NCBI RefSeq assembly: GCF_003369915.1
Contig: NC_046673.1
Span: forward strand, 11,330,001-11,394,000
Length of the DNA: 64,000 bases
DNA from: Drosophila miranda
Taxonomy: Eukaryota > Arthropoda > Insecta > Diptera > Drosophilidae
Reading direction: 5' to 3'
Shown here: positions 48,290 through 61,455 of the stretch, piece by piece
Layout: every line of letters starts with the position of its first letter
Position numbering within the stretch: the stretch's first letter is position 1
Notes under the pieces: generated by a model
Told to the model about the DNA's origin: nothing
Databases searched by the model: none
What the model saw: the letters and a program-made list of their open reading frames with translations, nothing else
Made by a program: the position numbers and the translations under genes

Positions 48290-51200
48290 GAAGTTTCACA
48301 CAGATGCAAACACATTGAATCGCACTCGCAGGCAATGCAATTGAATTCGTGGCAGTTTTAATGTAATTAGTTTTTACACCTTGCAAAACCGAACGCGAGA
48401 CAGACACAGACACAGAAACAGATCCGAATGTGTGTGTGTGTGGGTGCTAGCGGTGGGATGGATAAATAGATGGATGGGATGGAAAGGAAAATGGGAAATG
48501 GGAAGTGTAATGGCGATGGTGATGGTGTGCCTCAGGGTAAGGGTAATGTTGAGGGGCCATGTAAGAGCAGACACTGCGCATTTTCTAATTAAAAACGCCA
48601 ATGGCAATTGCCATTGGCCTGTGACGCAGCCAGGAGTCGGTGGTACTGCTCCATCTCATCCGTGTGGACCCATTCTGGAGCCGGCTGGAACCGAGGCTAA
48701 TTGGCAACAAGACAAATCGCTGTGGCAATTTGCCGAGAATTATGCGACAAGATCAATTTGGGCAACCGATTGGATGTTGGATGCTGGCCCCCAAGTCGCG
48801 AGGCAGGTTCAAGGTCTGCAATTGTTATAAATTTCTCACTTTCGCCAACCGGGGAAGGGGGGAATGGCGAAAATAATGAAACTCATAAAAGTTTTACGGC
48901 ATTTTCGGTTTACGCCTTTCGCGCATTATAGCAGGCGTGGGGATGGACCTTGTGGGATGGGTATGATTTGAAATTAATATAACTAAAAGGTTTTACGGCG
49001 CCTCATTCAATCGCCCAGCTATATTGGTGTCGGACTCTGTGTGTGTAGTGTGTGTGGGAGTGTGTGTGGTTGTATCTGACGGATACGTCTTGCTCCGGCC
49101 CGGTCTGTGGCCTGTAGTGTTCTCCCACTACCCATTTCTCTATGTTTCTTTTTTGTTTTTTTTTTTATTGATTTCCACTGCTTGGCTGCTTCGTTATTTT
49201 CTATATGTGTGCATAGTTTTTCTCCTTTTATTCTGCCAATAACTTCGCGGGAAAACTAGGAACTAGCGGATGCCTGTGGTGCGTTCCCTTCCGTTCCGTT
49301 TCAGAGGCGGAACGGTGGGAGTCGATGCGTTTGGTAGATGTGGCCTTTGACGCTTGGGTTCCCAACGGCTGTCCATGTGTGTAAGAGTGTGCGTAAATGT
49401 GGAGTGCACACCCATACACCCCGGTACACCCAGATGGAGTATTTGCTTTAACCCTCGGGAAAATTGAGCCAATGGAAAGTGGACAGTGATGCAATCGAAC
49501 CAACCTCGATGGGTGTGTAAATTAAGTAGGACCTTCAACTGCAGGCACCTCAAAATCGTTGGAGGGGTTGAATTAGTTTGTGGTACAGAGATCTTTGGCT
49601 AATGCGGGAGTCATTTACTTCGCTAGAAATAACTATTTTCGGAGTCGGGCCCAATTGGCTTTACTATTTGACCGCATGACGCAAGGGTTAAGCCATCGCC
49701 TCCACACTTCAGCCGCACGCTATGAGTACCTTAGCCATTCAGCCATATTTGATAGCAGCCAAAGCATTGAAATTGTTATTTATTTATATATGCATTCTGC
49801 TGATGCTGCGCTGCTCCTCGCCTCCCGATCAGCCCCACCACTTGGCTTGCTTATCATAAAAAAGCGGAGCGGAAAAACCGAACTAGGAGAGCTTTTCCGC
49901 CACCAGCTGACTGTAGAAGTGGCCGCAAGCTCCTTGGAGTCAAGTGACCCGCGTGGCCTGTCCACTGCAATATGCATCCCGAAGCAATGGATAAGCTAAG
50001 TTTCTTCTATTTAATTCGGTTTGCACAAATATTTCCGTTTTAGTTTAAAGCGCAATATCCGCTTTCCTTTTCCCATTGCCACGTACTCTCTCTCTCTCTG
50101 GGTGCCGACCCGTTCAGACTTATCCTGGCCCTGGCCTTCAGGTGTAAACACTATCTGCATTTTCACGCTCCAAACAGAAATTTATTGCATATACTGGGGG
50201 AGGGGGCGCAAGAGCGAATGAGACGGGGGAGGCCACATCCTATCTATGCGGTCTGTCCGGGCAATCGAAGAGCAACTTTATCGCTGCAATTGCGTCTCAT
50301 CTTCCACTCGTGTCAGACGGCGAAGCAGCACTCGACTGTTGCTCTCTGAATGTATGAGTGTGTGTCTGTGTGTGTGTGCATTACGCTAAATTACATTTTG
50401 AATATTGAATTGACGCTGCTGCTAACCTAACCTTACCTTAACATACTATATACCACCCTGCCCAGCAGAGCCCCACCTCAGCCCATCCTAAGCTGGCTCC
50501 GAAATCGAATTCGTTTGTTGCATTCCTTCAATTGAATTTTTGCGGTTCGATTCGGTTCGATTCGTTCTTCGCTGCCATCCAGACGTTCACGTTCACTCAG
50601 AGCTGTCTTGTGGTCGTCCTGTACTTGTGCTTCCGCTCTCTTTCTCCGTTTTCTGATTCCTTTCCCTATCCCTTTCCCTACAATGCTTTCACTTCCTCTC
50701 ATTTGCAGGTGACTTAAACAAATTCGCTGCACAACTAGGCAATTTAAGAAGTGGCATCACTTTCATGTCGCTGGCAACGCAAAGTGGGGGCTAGAATTTT
50801 AATTTTAGGTTACAATTTGGAACAGATCAATAAGTAAGCAAGTACTACATGACCGATTGAAAACTGGTTGCCGTCTTTTAATTTCAGACCTCGAATTGGG
50901 ATCCAGCAACACAAAGTACATATACGAGTACCTACAAATAATGAATTACAATCTTCTGTTCATGTTCTTTGCTGTTTTCTTATTACGCACTATTAATTTA
51001 CATCTTTTGTTTAAGCTATTTAATTAATTTCCAGAACTTATTTGATTGATTTTTTACTGATTTTAAATACCTACTAAAATAAAATATTTACTTATTAATT
51101 TTCTACTTATAATTACTATCTAGATCCATGAACCTATAAAGAAGCTCTTAAGTGTCATTATCTATCGTACAGAATCTTGAAAATGTATAATTAATTTTCA

Positions 51201-54200
51201 TAATTTGCCAATAAATGTTTTTCTCTATCTAAAACGAAATGGTTCTAACATTTGTTCTCATTCATCGCTTTTTTGGACCAAATCTGTTGCTTTACTAAAC
51301 TGGATCTGTGATTATTGATTTGCACATTGCAAATGGCCTGGAAAATGAAACCAATAAATTTGTCCAATTACCATATTTGGCATCGATATGAATATAATTT
51401 GTTGTGCTGCAGTCACTCCTCTATTTTCGAGTATGTATGTTTATTCAGATAATTGGCAGCAACTAGTGACGCTTTCGAAAAGCCGCAAACTAGGCTTTCA
51501 CTCAGTTCACTCAACGTCACCTGCCATCAAGTTCAATAAGATTGCTGTGTCTTTGAGTTTTCGTAGACTACCTATACCTCTTAGCTCAAACGTTGCCTTG
51601 AATTTTCCCCTTTTTGCATATAAATCATGATCTGTGGCTATCTCTGATTGTTCCCCAATAACAACAAATGCGGAACACAAATCAAAACTCGAGCATTTCC
51701 AGCTACTGATTTCGGGTCCATGTCTTTAGTGAGATTAGGAGCAGCATTAGCTGGACTACGTGTATTCGTGTGTGGTGTGGTGTGGCTGGTTGGGTGCTCT
51801 ACTGGCGTTGGGTGGCTGAGGTTCAGGCTGAGTGCTTGGAGAGCCTTTTCTTCTTTCACTTGGGCATTCAGTCACGCACATGGCGCAAAACATTTCACAG
51901 ACACGCAACACCTGACTACACGTACATATAACTCTGGGCATGTGTGGGTAACTGTGTGTATGTGTTGAGTGGGTGTGGATATGCATTTGCTGATGTCGCT
52001 GGGATGAGGGCTGAGAGTGAGTGGGTGCTGCTTTAGCTAGCTCTCCAACTTCTTGACTGGTTGGTTGCCTTCGCTTTTTATTACTCAACTTTGGCCGCCA
52101 TCCAGGAAAGAGTCCTTTGTTTGCTCTACTGTGGCAGTGTGTGCTTTTCTGTGTATGAGTGAGCTCTGGCAGTGTATGTGCTTGTGTGTTTGCTTGACTT
52201 GTAATAAAATGTAATTTTAATGTGTTAATTCAGTTGGCTTTGTCGCAGCATGTCAGAGCGGAATTATCCGGAGGTCAGTTGACTTCTTGGCTTCCATCGA
52301 GGACTTCGAACTGTATTTTACCAAAAGAAGAAGCTCAAGAAAGGGAAAAGAAAAAGGAAATGGGAGAAAAGGGAAAGGAAACATTCGCCATTTTCAATTA
52401 ACAAGTTTTTCTATTCCACCGAGAACAACAACGAGTACAAACTGCTTTTGCAATGTTTAACAACGCTCTGCGTTGCCTAATTGATTTGCAGGTCCTTAAG
52501 TCCATGGCCCTGGCCCAGGTCTTGGCCCAGGACCTGGTTCCCACCTGCCCCCTGTGGCCGTGGCAAACGTGGCCCAAACACAAGGCCAGACAATGAGCCA
52601 TGAATGCAGTTACCTCCCCGTCTGCCCGGCTCGCTCCTTCGTGCTCATTTGTTGCCAATTAGTTGTGGAGCACCGCAGTCAATTGGAAATTTTCTGCAGA
52701 CAGGAACAGGTAGGAAAACTGTTGACCAGTCGACGCTAGGGGATAGGGGAGGGCAGGCCAAGGCAGGATGACAACAGAAAGTTGGTCAGGAAGGATACTC
52801 CTCTGTATCCTCCTGCCCTTGCTGATCCCCGTTGCTGCTGCTGTTTTGGTTATCCATTTATCGATGCGGCAAACTTTCGTAATGACTTTGAAAATAAAAA
52901 TAGCAGAACAAATGAAAAGAAAGCGGACGAGAAGGGCAACAGACACAGATACAGATGCAAAGAGAGAGAGAGAGAGATGGTGAGTTCTGAAATTATCTCC
53001 GAACTATTGACAATAATGAGCTTTCCTAATGAGTGTAGTGCTGCACGGGAGTGGGGGGAAAATGGAAAAATGGCAAAAGGGAAAGAAAAAGGAAAAGCCG
53101 GAGGGTGCGATGTGCAAATGACAAAAGTTTTACCCCGACATTGGAATCCGGGAACATTATATTGTTTGGTGTTAATTAAGTGCTCCCAAAGAGCACCAGA
53201 GAGGATGATGAACTTGGCTTGGGGAGCAAATGGTATAACTTTGTTCGAGTATTTTATGTGTCGAAAAGTTACGATCGGCGCTGGACAGCAGGTGGGTGAA
53301 GGGAGCTAATGTGTTGCCTACCCTTAGCTCTAGGAGGGAGATTTAATGGAAAAGTAAATGATCTAAAGCCTTTGATCCTTCAACACGTATTCTCATTCAT
53401 TTACCATTTTTGTCGCCCTTTCCCGCTGAATATGTGGCTGTATCCCACTCCTTTGTTGTTGTGAAAATTATTTTCCCACAGACTGCAAGGAGTCCGGAAG
53501 CCGAAAATCAAAATGAGCAGCAAATCTGCAATAAAATGTGAAAAAATTAAAGAGCAACAAAAGCTGGAAAAAGCCACACCAACTGAAATACAACAGCTCC
53601 AACAAATACACCAGCAACGGTACAACAACAGCAACAGCAACAAAAATAATGCAACAACAATACAGCCACAAGCAAAGCAAAGGCATTAGTTATTTTACAA
53701 AAGGACACCAGACACACCTAAGACATAAGCCGCTATCATTCACCCTTAATCCCTTTAAGGACACTTGACGTGTGCACGACCAACACCAACAACACCAACC
53801 AAGATTCAACAACAACTACACCAACAACAGGACAAACCGCACACTGGCACACCTTGGACAAAGTCAGAATTGGATCTGCCCCTTACTGCTGGCCGTGCGC
53901 TACAGCTCCCCTCCTGTTTCTGCTCCTTGACTGTCACTTCAAGGAAACCTCCACCACACCACCGCACCACCGCACTACCGCACCTCCGCCATCCGCTAGA
54001 TCCTCGACCCGTCGTCTACCACCAACTAAAAGTCAGTCAAGTTGACCAGAAGTGTAGGAGTTTATAAAACAAAATGACGACAACGATGATATACAATAGA
54101 TGATGATGACGCGGAAGGGGAGAAAGCAGCAGATGATGATGATGATACAGAAAGAGAGAGGGTGCAGAAGATGATGAGGATGAGGAGGATGGTAGACTAG

Positions 54201-54406
54201 GACGAAACGTTGCGAAACTGGAAGCATAAAGAAAATAGATAGAAAGAACAACAGGAGCGGAAAACGTCAGACGAGGACGGACGACCCGCATAGAAAGTGA
54301 AATAAAACAAAAATATCCACACAAGAGCTCCACTTCAGGACGAGCTCCACTTCAGTCCGCTACCCTTAGCCACTCCAGTCCGCTCAGCACCTGGCCAGGT
54401 GTCCCA

Positions 54407-54410
<4 letters not shown>

Positions 54411-54437
<27 letters not shown>
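54411..54437. repeat. (TG)13 microsatellite
   Basis: Uninterrupted TG run. Confidence 0.9.
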
Positions 54438-55232
54438 TTACGTGGGTGTGTGCGGAAATCTGAAACCTGAAATCATCCACTTAAAAGCTAAGGGTCGATA
54501 AGTTACTGATGCCTGACAGTTTATGGAGACTAAAATTGTGGCGACTGCCTATGCCACTGGATCCTCCTTGCTCCTTACTCTTCTCACTCCATTGTCCAGC
54601 CCCTCTCCTAGTCCGCAGTTCCAGCCACTTGAAGTGTGGCCAGACAAGAAGACATTTTATTTATGGTCTGTTGTGGGTTAAGGTTGAGCAGCCTTTCAAG
54701 GTGTCGTCTCGTCTCGTTTCGTTCGTTTCGTCCGTTTCGGCTCGTCAAACGTTTTAGAGGTGGTTAATAGAAAGGGAGAGGGTAGGCGGAGAATGAGTAG
54801 AAGAGGAGAAGCTCCAACTGACCCCAACTACCTATTTCCCTCCATCCCTCTTACCATCTTAACCCCCACACCTCAAACTCTTATCAAATGCAATGGCAAG
54901 AGTTTTCTTTTTCCGAGAGAGATGAATAGGCGGAGAGGAGGGAAAGGGCATTGCTGGCGACATTTATTGTGGCATAAATTTGCACTTTGTTGTGGTTTGG
55001 CGTCTGGCAATGCTGTCATCATCCCCATTCCAATCATCGTCATTCCCATCATCAACATCTTCATCATCAGCTTCAGCATCATTATGGGCAACCCCATTCC
55101 CCCAACTTCATTGTCATCTTGCTGGCGTTTTGTTATTTAGCTGGCAAATTGTTTTATGTTTTGTCTTGTCTGGCAATTTGTGGCTTTCTACTAGCCAAGA
55201 GAGACTGAACGGGATAGCAGCAGCGCAGAGAA

Positions 55233-55254
55233 AGAGAGAGAGAGAGAGAGAGAG
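55233..55254. repeat. (AG)11 microsatellite
   Basis: Uninterrupted AG run. Confidence 0.9.
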
Positions 55255-57181
55255 ATAAGCTAAGAGTGGCCAACTTTAAGTCCAGCTGCAAAGTGCTCTG
55301 AAATGGGGGCATCGCATCTGACAATGTTGTTAAAGTTCTTTAAGATTCGATGCCCCTTTTGAGTGTCTCACATATACTGCACCCCTTCCGCTCTCATTTT
55401 TCATTCCCCTGCCCTACCCCACTAAGTACTCCACCCAACCTTCTTTTGTCATCCTCCGAGAAACATCGTTGCTATACAAAACAATTAAAAAGTTGGCGCC
55501 CAAAAGTGCCCAAAATTTGGCGGCTGGCTGAAGATGGAAATTTTGATGACTGAAGAAAACACAGCTTGTGGCACGTACACAGAAGCAGTTGGAAAGAGAA
55601 AGAGAGATGGAGATAGAGATGGTGAGGGGAACGGGGAACGGGGGGAGACGCACGGCAACAGTAGCTCTGGGAAAAGACAATGACACAAATCAAAAAGTTT
55701 TCCACATTCACACGCCTTCTCTGCCATTCACTGTTCTCTTTCTGCTCTCTCTCTCTTCCACTAATTGCATGCTAATTGCTACACTCACGCACAAACACAC
55801 TCTGGAACCAGCACTTGCCACATGGCGTATACGTGATTTATTTGCTCTCAATCTTACTCTCGCTCCAGCCCTTGCCAGTTCCGTTGACATTGGCCCCCCC
55901 TGCCATCAGTTGCTTAATCGGTAGTGCCAATATTTATGAAATATTTTTAAACTACGTGGCAGACAAAGTTGAGAATCAATTGCCAGACGACTGCCACGAC
56001 GACGACAAGGATGCCAATGCCAAGTGACAGCTGGCGGGAGGGTCAAGAGCCGTTTGGTGCCTGAGGAGTGGCTCACATATTTGAAAGCCAATCCGTTTAC
56101 TCTCATTGACAGATGCGACACATGCGTTGGAGGACCCTCGGTTCCCTTTTTCCCAACGATTCCACCATCGGACTCGATGGGGTCATTCAATAAAACAAGT
56201 ATCGCCATTTGTTGTTTGAACCTCCGCTGCTGCTACTGCTGCCGCCTCATGAACAACCATGTCACCAGGGGGTAAAAGCACTCAAATTAATAAACTCCAT
56301 AAAATGTGAGGCAGACAGTTATGAAAAAAAGGAAAAACACAGGAAGCCAAAGGGGGAGAATTGGGGGGCGACGAGTGTAATCCAGAAATCGAGCAAGCGT
56401 GTTTGCAGCGTTAAGTGACCAGCAACCCCAAGGCCCCATCTATAGTTCCTGCTCTTGCTGCTGCTGCTGCTCCTTCTCCCACGTAAATCAATGTGGAGCA
56501 GGACCCAGACTGACAGACACACTGACTGAATGGCTCGAAGGGAGAGAAAGGTTAGGGGAGAGGCTGCCCAGCATGGAGAGAGAGAGAGAGAAAGAGCGAG
56601 CGCTGTTGCTCTTGGCCTTTCAAACGTCACAGGACTCACTCAGTCAAACTTTTGTTTTCAGCTCCAGGGGGGTCGTCGATGGGGCCTCATTGGGGACCTG
56701 GGTCATGTCAATTGTTCACTCTTCAGCGTCTGCTTTGGACAGGCATTGGAATCCGATTGTCAATGTGTTATATACGAAAAGCCTCTGGGTGGTACGTGTA
56801 ACGGGCTGCCATGGCTAGATAATTCATTCGATTTAAGGAACATTTAATTGCATTAACAGCTAACTAATTTACTGCTGGAAACGCAACAAGTTTATGAATT
56901 ACCCAAATGAAAAACCCAAGAAAGTGTGTGTATTTTTAATGAGAATTGAAGAGATTGCGAGAAGATAGATGCCAGTAGACTGGCTGGCAATTCAATTGCT
57001 AACCAGTGGAAAATTGCTAGCATTTACACTGCTGGCTGCTGTCTGCTGTCTTTGTTGTTGGGCAATTTGCCAGAATCAGCGAACAGAAAGCACAGCAAAA
57101 CCTTTCTCCAGGTGAGAGGAGCATTTACTTAAGGCCAAGTTTGCATAGAATCCAGTCCCCCGCTCTCCATGAGTCTCTCCT

Positions 57182-57203
57182 CCCCCCCCCCCCCCCCCCC
57201 CCC
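57182..57203. repeat. Poly-C homopolymer, 22 bases
   Basis: Uninterrupted run of C; it forms an inverted pair with the G run at 58,894. Confidence 0.9.
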
Positions 57204-58893
57204 TTCCAGTGCAATGGCTATCAACTGTCTCCACTTTTGGCAGCTGGCAAAAGTTGCCGCCGACACTTTACCTTTTCCTTCCCTCTCTTCGTTCGCGTTT
57301 TTTTTCTCCACAGGAGACTTTTGCAGCGGAGACTGCATTTCATTAGCCAACAACAGCAGCAGCGGCTGCCACTTTCTGCATAAGTTAGTAAATATTAAAA
57401 TTTTTGCTAAGCAACAAAAAAATAGGGAGGAAAAAGGGGATCTCAGAACTGAGAACTGAGAATGAGATGACAAAAGTTGTCTGGTGAAAGTTTGTCGGTC
57501 TTGGCCTGTCCTTCCCACTGTATGTGGGACGGAGTCTGTGTCAGCCGCAGACCGCAATGTGGTAGTCCCTCCCCACTCCCGGCCTACACCGCCCCGCATA
57601 AAGGTGACTTTAATGCTGTCCCATTCAAGCACCATCAAAATGATCCAATTATAGATGGAAATGTTGATCAATTTGTAGCCAACTTTTGGTTGGCGGCCAC
57701 TCAACCTTGCAGCTTGGTGTGGAATCCATGCATCCCCACACGCATAAATATGTACACACATATACGAGTATCTGAGAAAGTTGGGCAAAGTTGGAAATGG
57801 TTTGGGGACTCGCTCGATAAACTTGTGTGCAACTTTGCACCAATTAAACTTGTTAAAACGCTCGTTTTCGGTTATCCAAAAGCTGACAACTTCACTACAC
57901 AAAACTCTAATTACATTTTACGAGACTTTACAGAACGTCACGAGACAGAGAAGCAGAGTAACAGAGCAACAGGGGAAGAGACAGAGACAGAGACACATAT
58001 GTATGCAAATCAGCCCTTAGTTGTTCGTAATTAAAAGTTATTTTATTGTGTGTGCACTGTATTGCCGGTGCAAGGGCAAGTATGTGTTTGTTGACTTTCG
58101 AGTGGGCATTCGGCCAATGTCAGGGGGGAACAATCACGAAAAGGCAAGCAGCTAAACAAGCAGCTTTGGATGTCTCGCAAACAACAGTATCCTCAATCAC
58201 CTACCTCTTATATGCATACTAAATATGTACAATTAGTTAGGTCGGCTTCAAAGCATACTTTTGGATCTATAAAAGCTATGTGGAGGGTTAGAAGAGTCAA
58301 AAACAGCTTTTAAAGTGATAGAGTTTAAGCGAGTTTAAACAACAAATTTGTGAATTTGGAACATTATCTGGGTAAAAAAAATTTATTCGGGGCTACCATT
58401 GAGAGCCATGATGGAGGGAAATCCATGTCAGGGACGTACATATATCTCAAATATAAGAGTCGAAAAAAGAACTGCCGAAACTTGGTCAAAAAACACCTTC
58501 GGGCCTAAACAATGCAATAGATTCCATTAGAGTGTCTGATCAGATTTCCATCAATTTCCAAAAATAGAACTCACCCTTCCACCGATTCTCATCCCTCCTG
58601 CGAGCCCAAGGAAGTTTCGTTTGATTTGGTAACCTTTAATCTAAGTCGCATCAACTTTTAATTGGGAAAGTTCCTTGGCATTCGGACCTCTGTCTATTCC
58701 CAATTTCGGCAGCTCGGACAGTAATGTTGCTCTTACTTTGTGGTCACCCTGGCTAATGGCCAATAAACATAAAAATATGCCGTCGGCCTAAAAGCGCGCT
58801 ACATAAAAACCAAATTAATATATCCTTGGAGACCGAAAGTACATTAAAACTGACTCTCCGCCGCGCTCTTGGCCAACTTTCTGTGGCGGCCAT

Positions 58894-58913
58894 GGGGGGG
58901 GGGGGGGGGGGGG
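58894..58913. repeat. Poly-G homopolymer, 20 bases
   Basis: Uninterrupted run of G, 1.7 kb from the C run. Confidence 0.9.
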
Positions 58914-59333
58914 CGGAGGTGGAGGTGGGTCGGTGCACTCTACTTTGAATTGCTGGACAAGAGCTTGGCCTTCTGTTGGGCCATTCGCTTATCGAAGATG
59001 TGGAACTTTATTTATCCCGCCTGTGCCTTTCTCGGGTCGTGGGCAGCGGGGCAGCGGGACCTTGTTTCCGTGTGGCAGGAACTGCCTGACAAGTCGGCAA
59101 TTGTTGTGCAATTTTCGGCAGCGGCAGCGGCAGCTGCTAATTCTGTCAGAATCACACAAAGCAATACATCACACATGCTCCTTCAGCACACTGCCACTTC
59201 CACTACCCCTACCACTTCCAAGGACACCGCCACTCCATTCACCAGCAAATTCATGGCTCCTCTCGGAGATAGATTGCCAGATGGCCCCGTTTTTCAGAGG
59301 GGTTCGCTGCTCATGCCCTTCCTTGCCCAGCGA

Positions 59334-59377
59334 GTCTGTGGGTGTGTGGGTGTGTGGGTGTGTGTGTGTGTGTGTGG
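59334..59377. repeat. (GT)n imperfect microsatellite
   Basis: GT/GGGT-type run. Confidence 0.85.
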
Positions 59378-60549
59378 CATGCAACCCACGCACATTATTG
59401 TTCAACTCCCTTCACCAGTTTTGCTGTTGCTGTTTCTGTTGTGTTGCGCACTTGCCGCAGCTGAGATTGAGTCGAGTTTGGCAGTTGGCCGGGTAGTGGC
59501 AGCGGGGACGTTGCACGTTGCATGGCAAATTGCACGGCATTTGACAGCCGCATCCATTCAGCGGCATTTCCGTCTCATTTTTCTTTATTCTCGCTTTAGT
59601 TGTTATTGCTCTCTTTTGGCAGATTTGCAGCATGGAGTATGCCCAAGGGGTGTGGCAAGGCTAGCTGCTGCGTCGTGGTGCCTGCCAATCTTCTAAAGGT
59701 GCAGTTAGTCGCACAAACTCCTATCTAGGCAGTATCCGATGGCCACCATGTGCTTTGATACATTCACTACATCAAGGGGCAAAATTGTGGTTTTATTTGC
59801 ACATCAACCCACTTTTATGGCAATTAAAATGCGCTTTAAAGCTATGCAAGTATTTATTTACTTATTTATGTCACTAAATCAATTCATATTTGCAATCAAC
59901 TATGTAATGTCCAATCACCAAGTGATTATTTCATACAGAAAGTCATCAAGTATCAAATATTTTACCCATGAATAAACCTGTACCTTCATCCAATTAATTG
60001 ACCAATAAATATACAATTCATTGAACTCGCCAATGGGTTCAGAAGTGTCTGTATTTATAAAATTACCAAAGAGCTTTCCAATAAATCAGCACAGCAAAGG
60101 ATTGCCTTGTTGGATTATTGCCTTGCTATTCAGAAATATAACACCAATAAAGAAACATCAAGTCCACCAAAGAATTAAACACAAGCGCACCAAAAAATTC
60201 ACCAACAAATATGGCTTAAATCTATAACCATTTTTGATGCGGCGTCGTGCAGCAGCAGCAAGCTTTCGCTTTCTGTTTAATCCTTTTGCTGTGGCACTGC
60301 TTCGTAGCCACAAGCTTTACCTGGCTAATAGTTCGACTTAAGTGAACGGACAAATCGATAAATAAAACAATCACTAGGCGACTCACACCAAGTGCGTAAA
60401 TTAATTGTTTTACTGTTCAATTAAGCAAAGATAATTCCCCTAAAAATGCTCTGGCTACATGCAATCACAATTAGCCAGATACTCGTGAGGCAACCTACCT
60501 ACTCGTATATCGTACAGCCACAGCAATAACCATTCGAACAGCAATATCA

Positions 60550-60572
60550 TAACAACAACAACAACAACAACA
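60550..60572. repeat. (AAC)n microsatellite
   Basis: Seven or more AAC units just downstream, in gene sense, of the candidate first coding exon. Confidence 0.85.
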
Positions 60573-60612
60573 GGCAGCCCGAGATGCCACAACATTGAAT
60601 TTTTCGGCTTAC

Positions 60613-60738
60613 TTGCCACTCGAATGCGTCGACATTTTCAACATTGGGCCAACAATAAATATTCGCATACGAAAGGAAACCAAACGAAAATAAAGTTAAA
60701 TACAATAAAATACATTTTGGCAAAGTTGCTGATAACAT
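60613..60738 (-). CDS. Candidate first coding exon of the CARP-like gene (signal peptide)
   Basis: Minus-strand ATG at 60,738 in good context (CTAAAATG) starts 42 codons ending at a GTAAGC donor. The peptide opens MLSATLPKC, continues with a hydrophobic core ILLYLTLFSFGFL and has an S-Y-A site suited to signal-peptidase cleavage, as a secreted CARP needs. The exon ends in phase 0, which fits exon 2 at 34,261 if the second AG of its CAGAG acceptor is used; the joined frame is then 345 residues. No other signal-peptide exon with a usable donor was seen between. The 26-kb intron is long but possible for this gene class. The link is inference. Confidence 0.5.
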
Positions 60739-61403
60739 TTTAGACAAATATTCAATAAATATTCGAGTCCGGGCTCAATGAAAAATATGTGCATTGGAAT
60801 TTAATGCAACATCTGCCTGACAGTGCAGTTAAATCCTTTGAACAGTCGGGAAAGACCCTTCTTCTATTCCTCTCCCGTCAGTAGCCAATAAAACTGTGCA
60901 ATACTCGTATGACTATCTGGTTTTCTCTTGCAACAGATTCACATACAGAAATCCAAGGAGCTCCAATGCGATGTTTAATTTGTACAAGACGCACTTCAGT
61001 TCTATTCATTTTCAGAGTTGTTTTTCTTGAATGTAGATCTCAGAAACTTGATTATAGGGGGTTTTCCTGCAATGACAAACAAAGAGTCCCGCACAATGCA
61101 AGAGAGAGCACCCGAATCCCGTTTAGCACGCCTATTAATGGCTTCTTCAACGCCATCTTTTGCTGCTCTTCCTATGACACTGTGCCTCATCCTTATTCTT
61201 ATCCGCATCCTGCTGCTTTAGCATTCCTTCCCTTTCCCGGGGCAGTAAGCGCGCTAAAATGTTTCAATTTAAATTAATTATTGTTTGCACCACAAGTGCC
61301 ATGGAGCAGAGGCGTGGTTGGTGGCCGATGGGGCGGCAGAGAAGGATCTGCAGGCAGCACAACTTTTAATTATGGTTACAAAGATTTTTAGTCCTTGTCG
61401 ATG

Positions 61404-61410
<7 letters not shown>

Positions 61411-61449
<39 letters not shown>
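61411..61449. repeat. (CTG)13 microsatellite
   Basis: About thirteen uninterrupted CTG units, coding-like in several frames (poly-Leu/Ala/Ser) but without other coding evidence. Confidence 0.9.

Positions 61450-61455
<6 letters not shown>

Larger units (their letters stand above)
34262..60612 (-). other. Probable 26-kb first intron of the CARP-like gene
   Basis: If the exon at 60,613-60,738 is the first coding exon, this whole stretch is an intron. It contains many microsatellites, a relict mobile element near 42,145, GC-rich patches at 45,240-45,500 and 46,300-46,720, and long C and G homopolymers. I found no other exon that can be supported; numerous short open frames are repeat-driven. 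Confidence 0.45.

Noticed and set aside
50540..50566. Repeated GGTTCGATTC resembling a tRNA T-loop
   Set aside because: No acceptor stem, anticodon arm or B-box partner at suitable distance; it is a simple tandem repeat.
53468..53686. Minus-strand hydrophobic frame
   Set aside because: Reverse reading of CAA/CAG-rich sequence.
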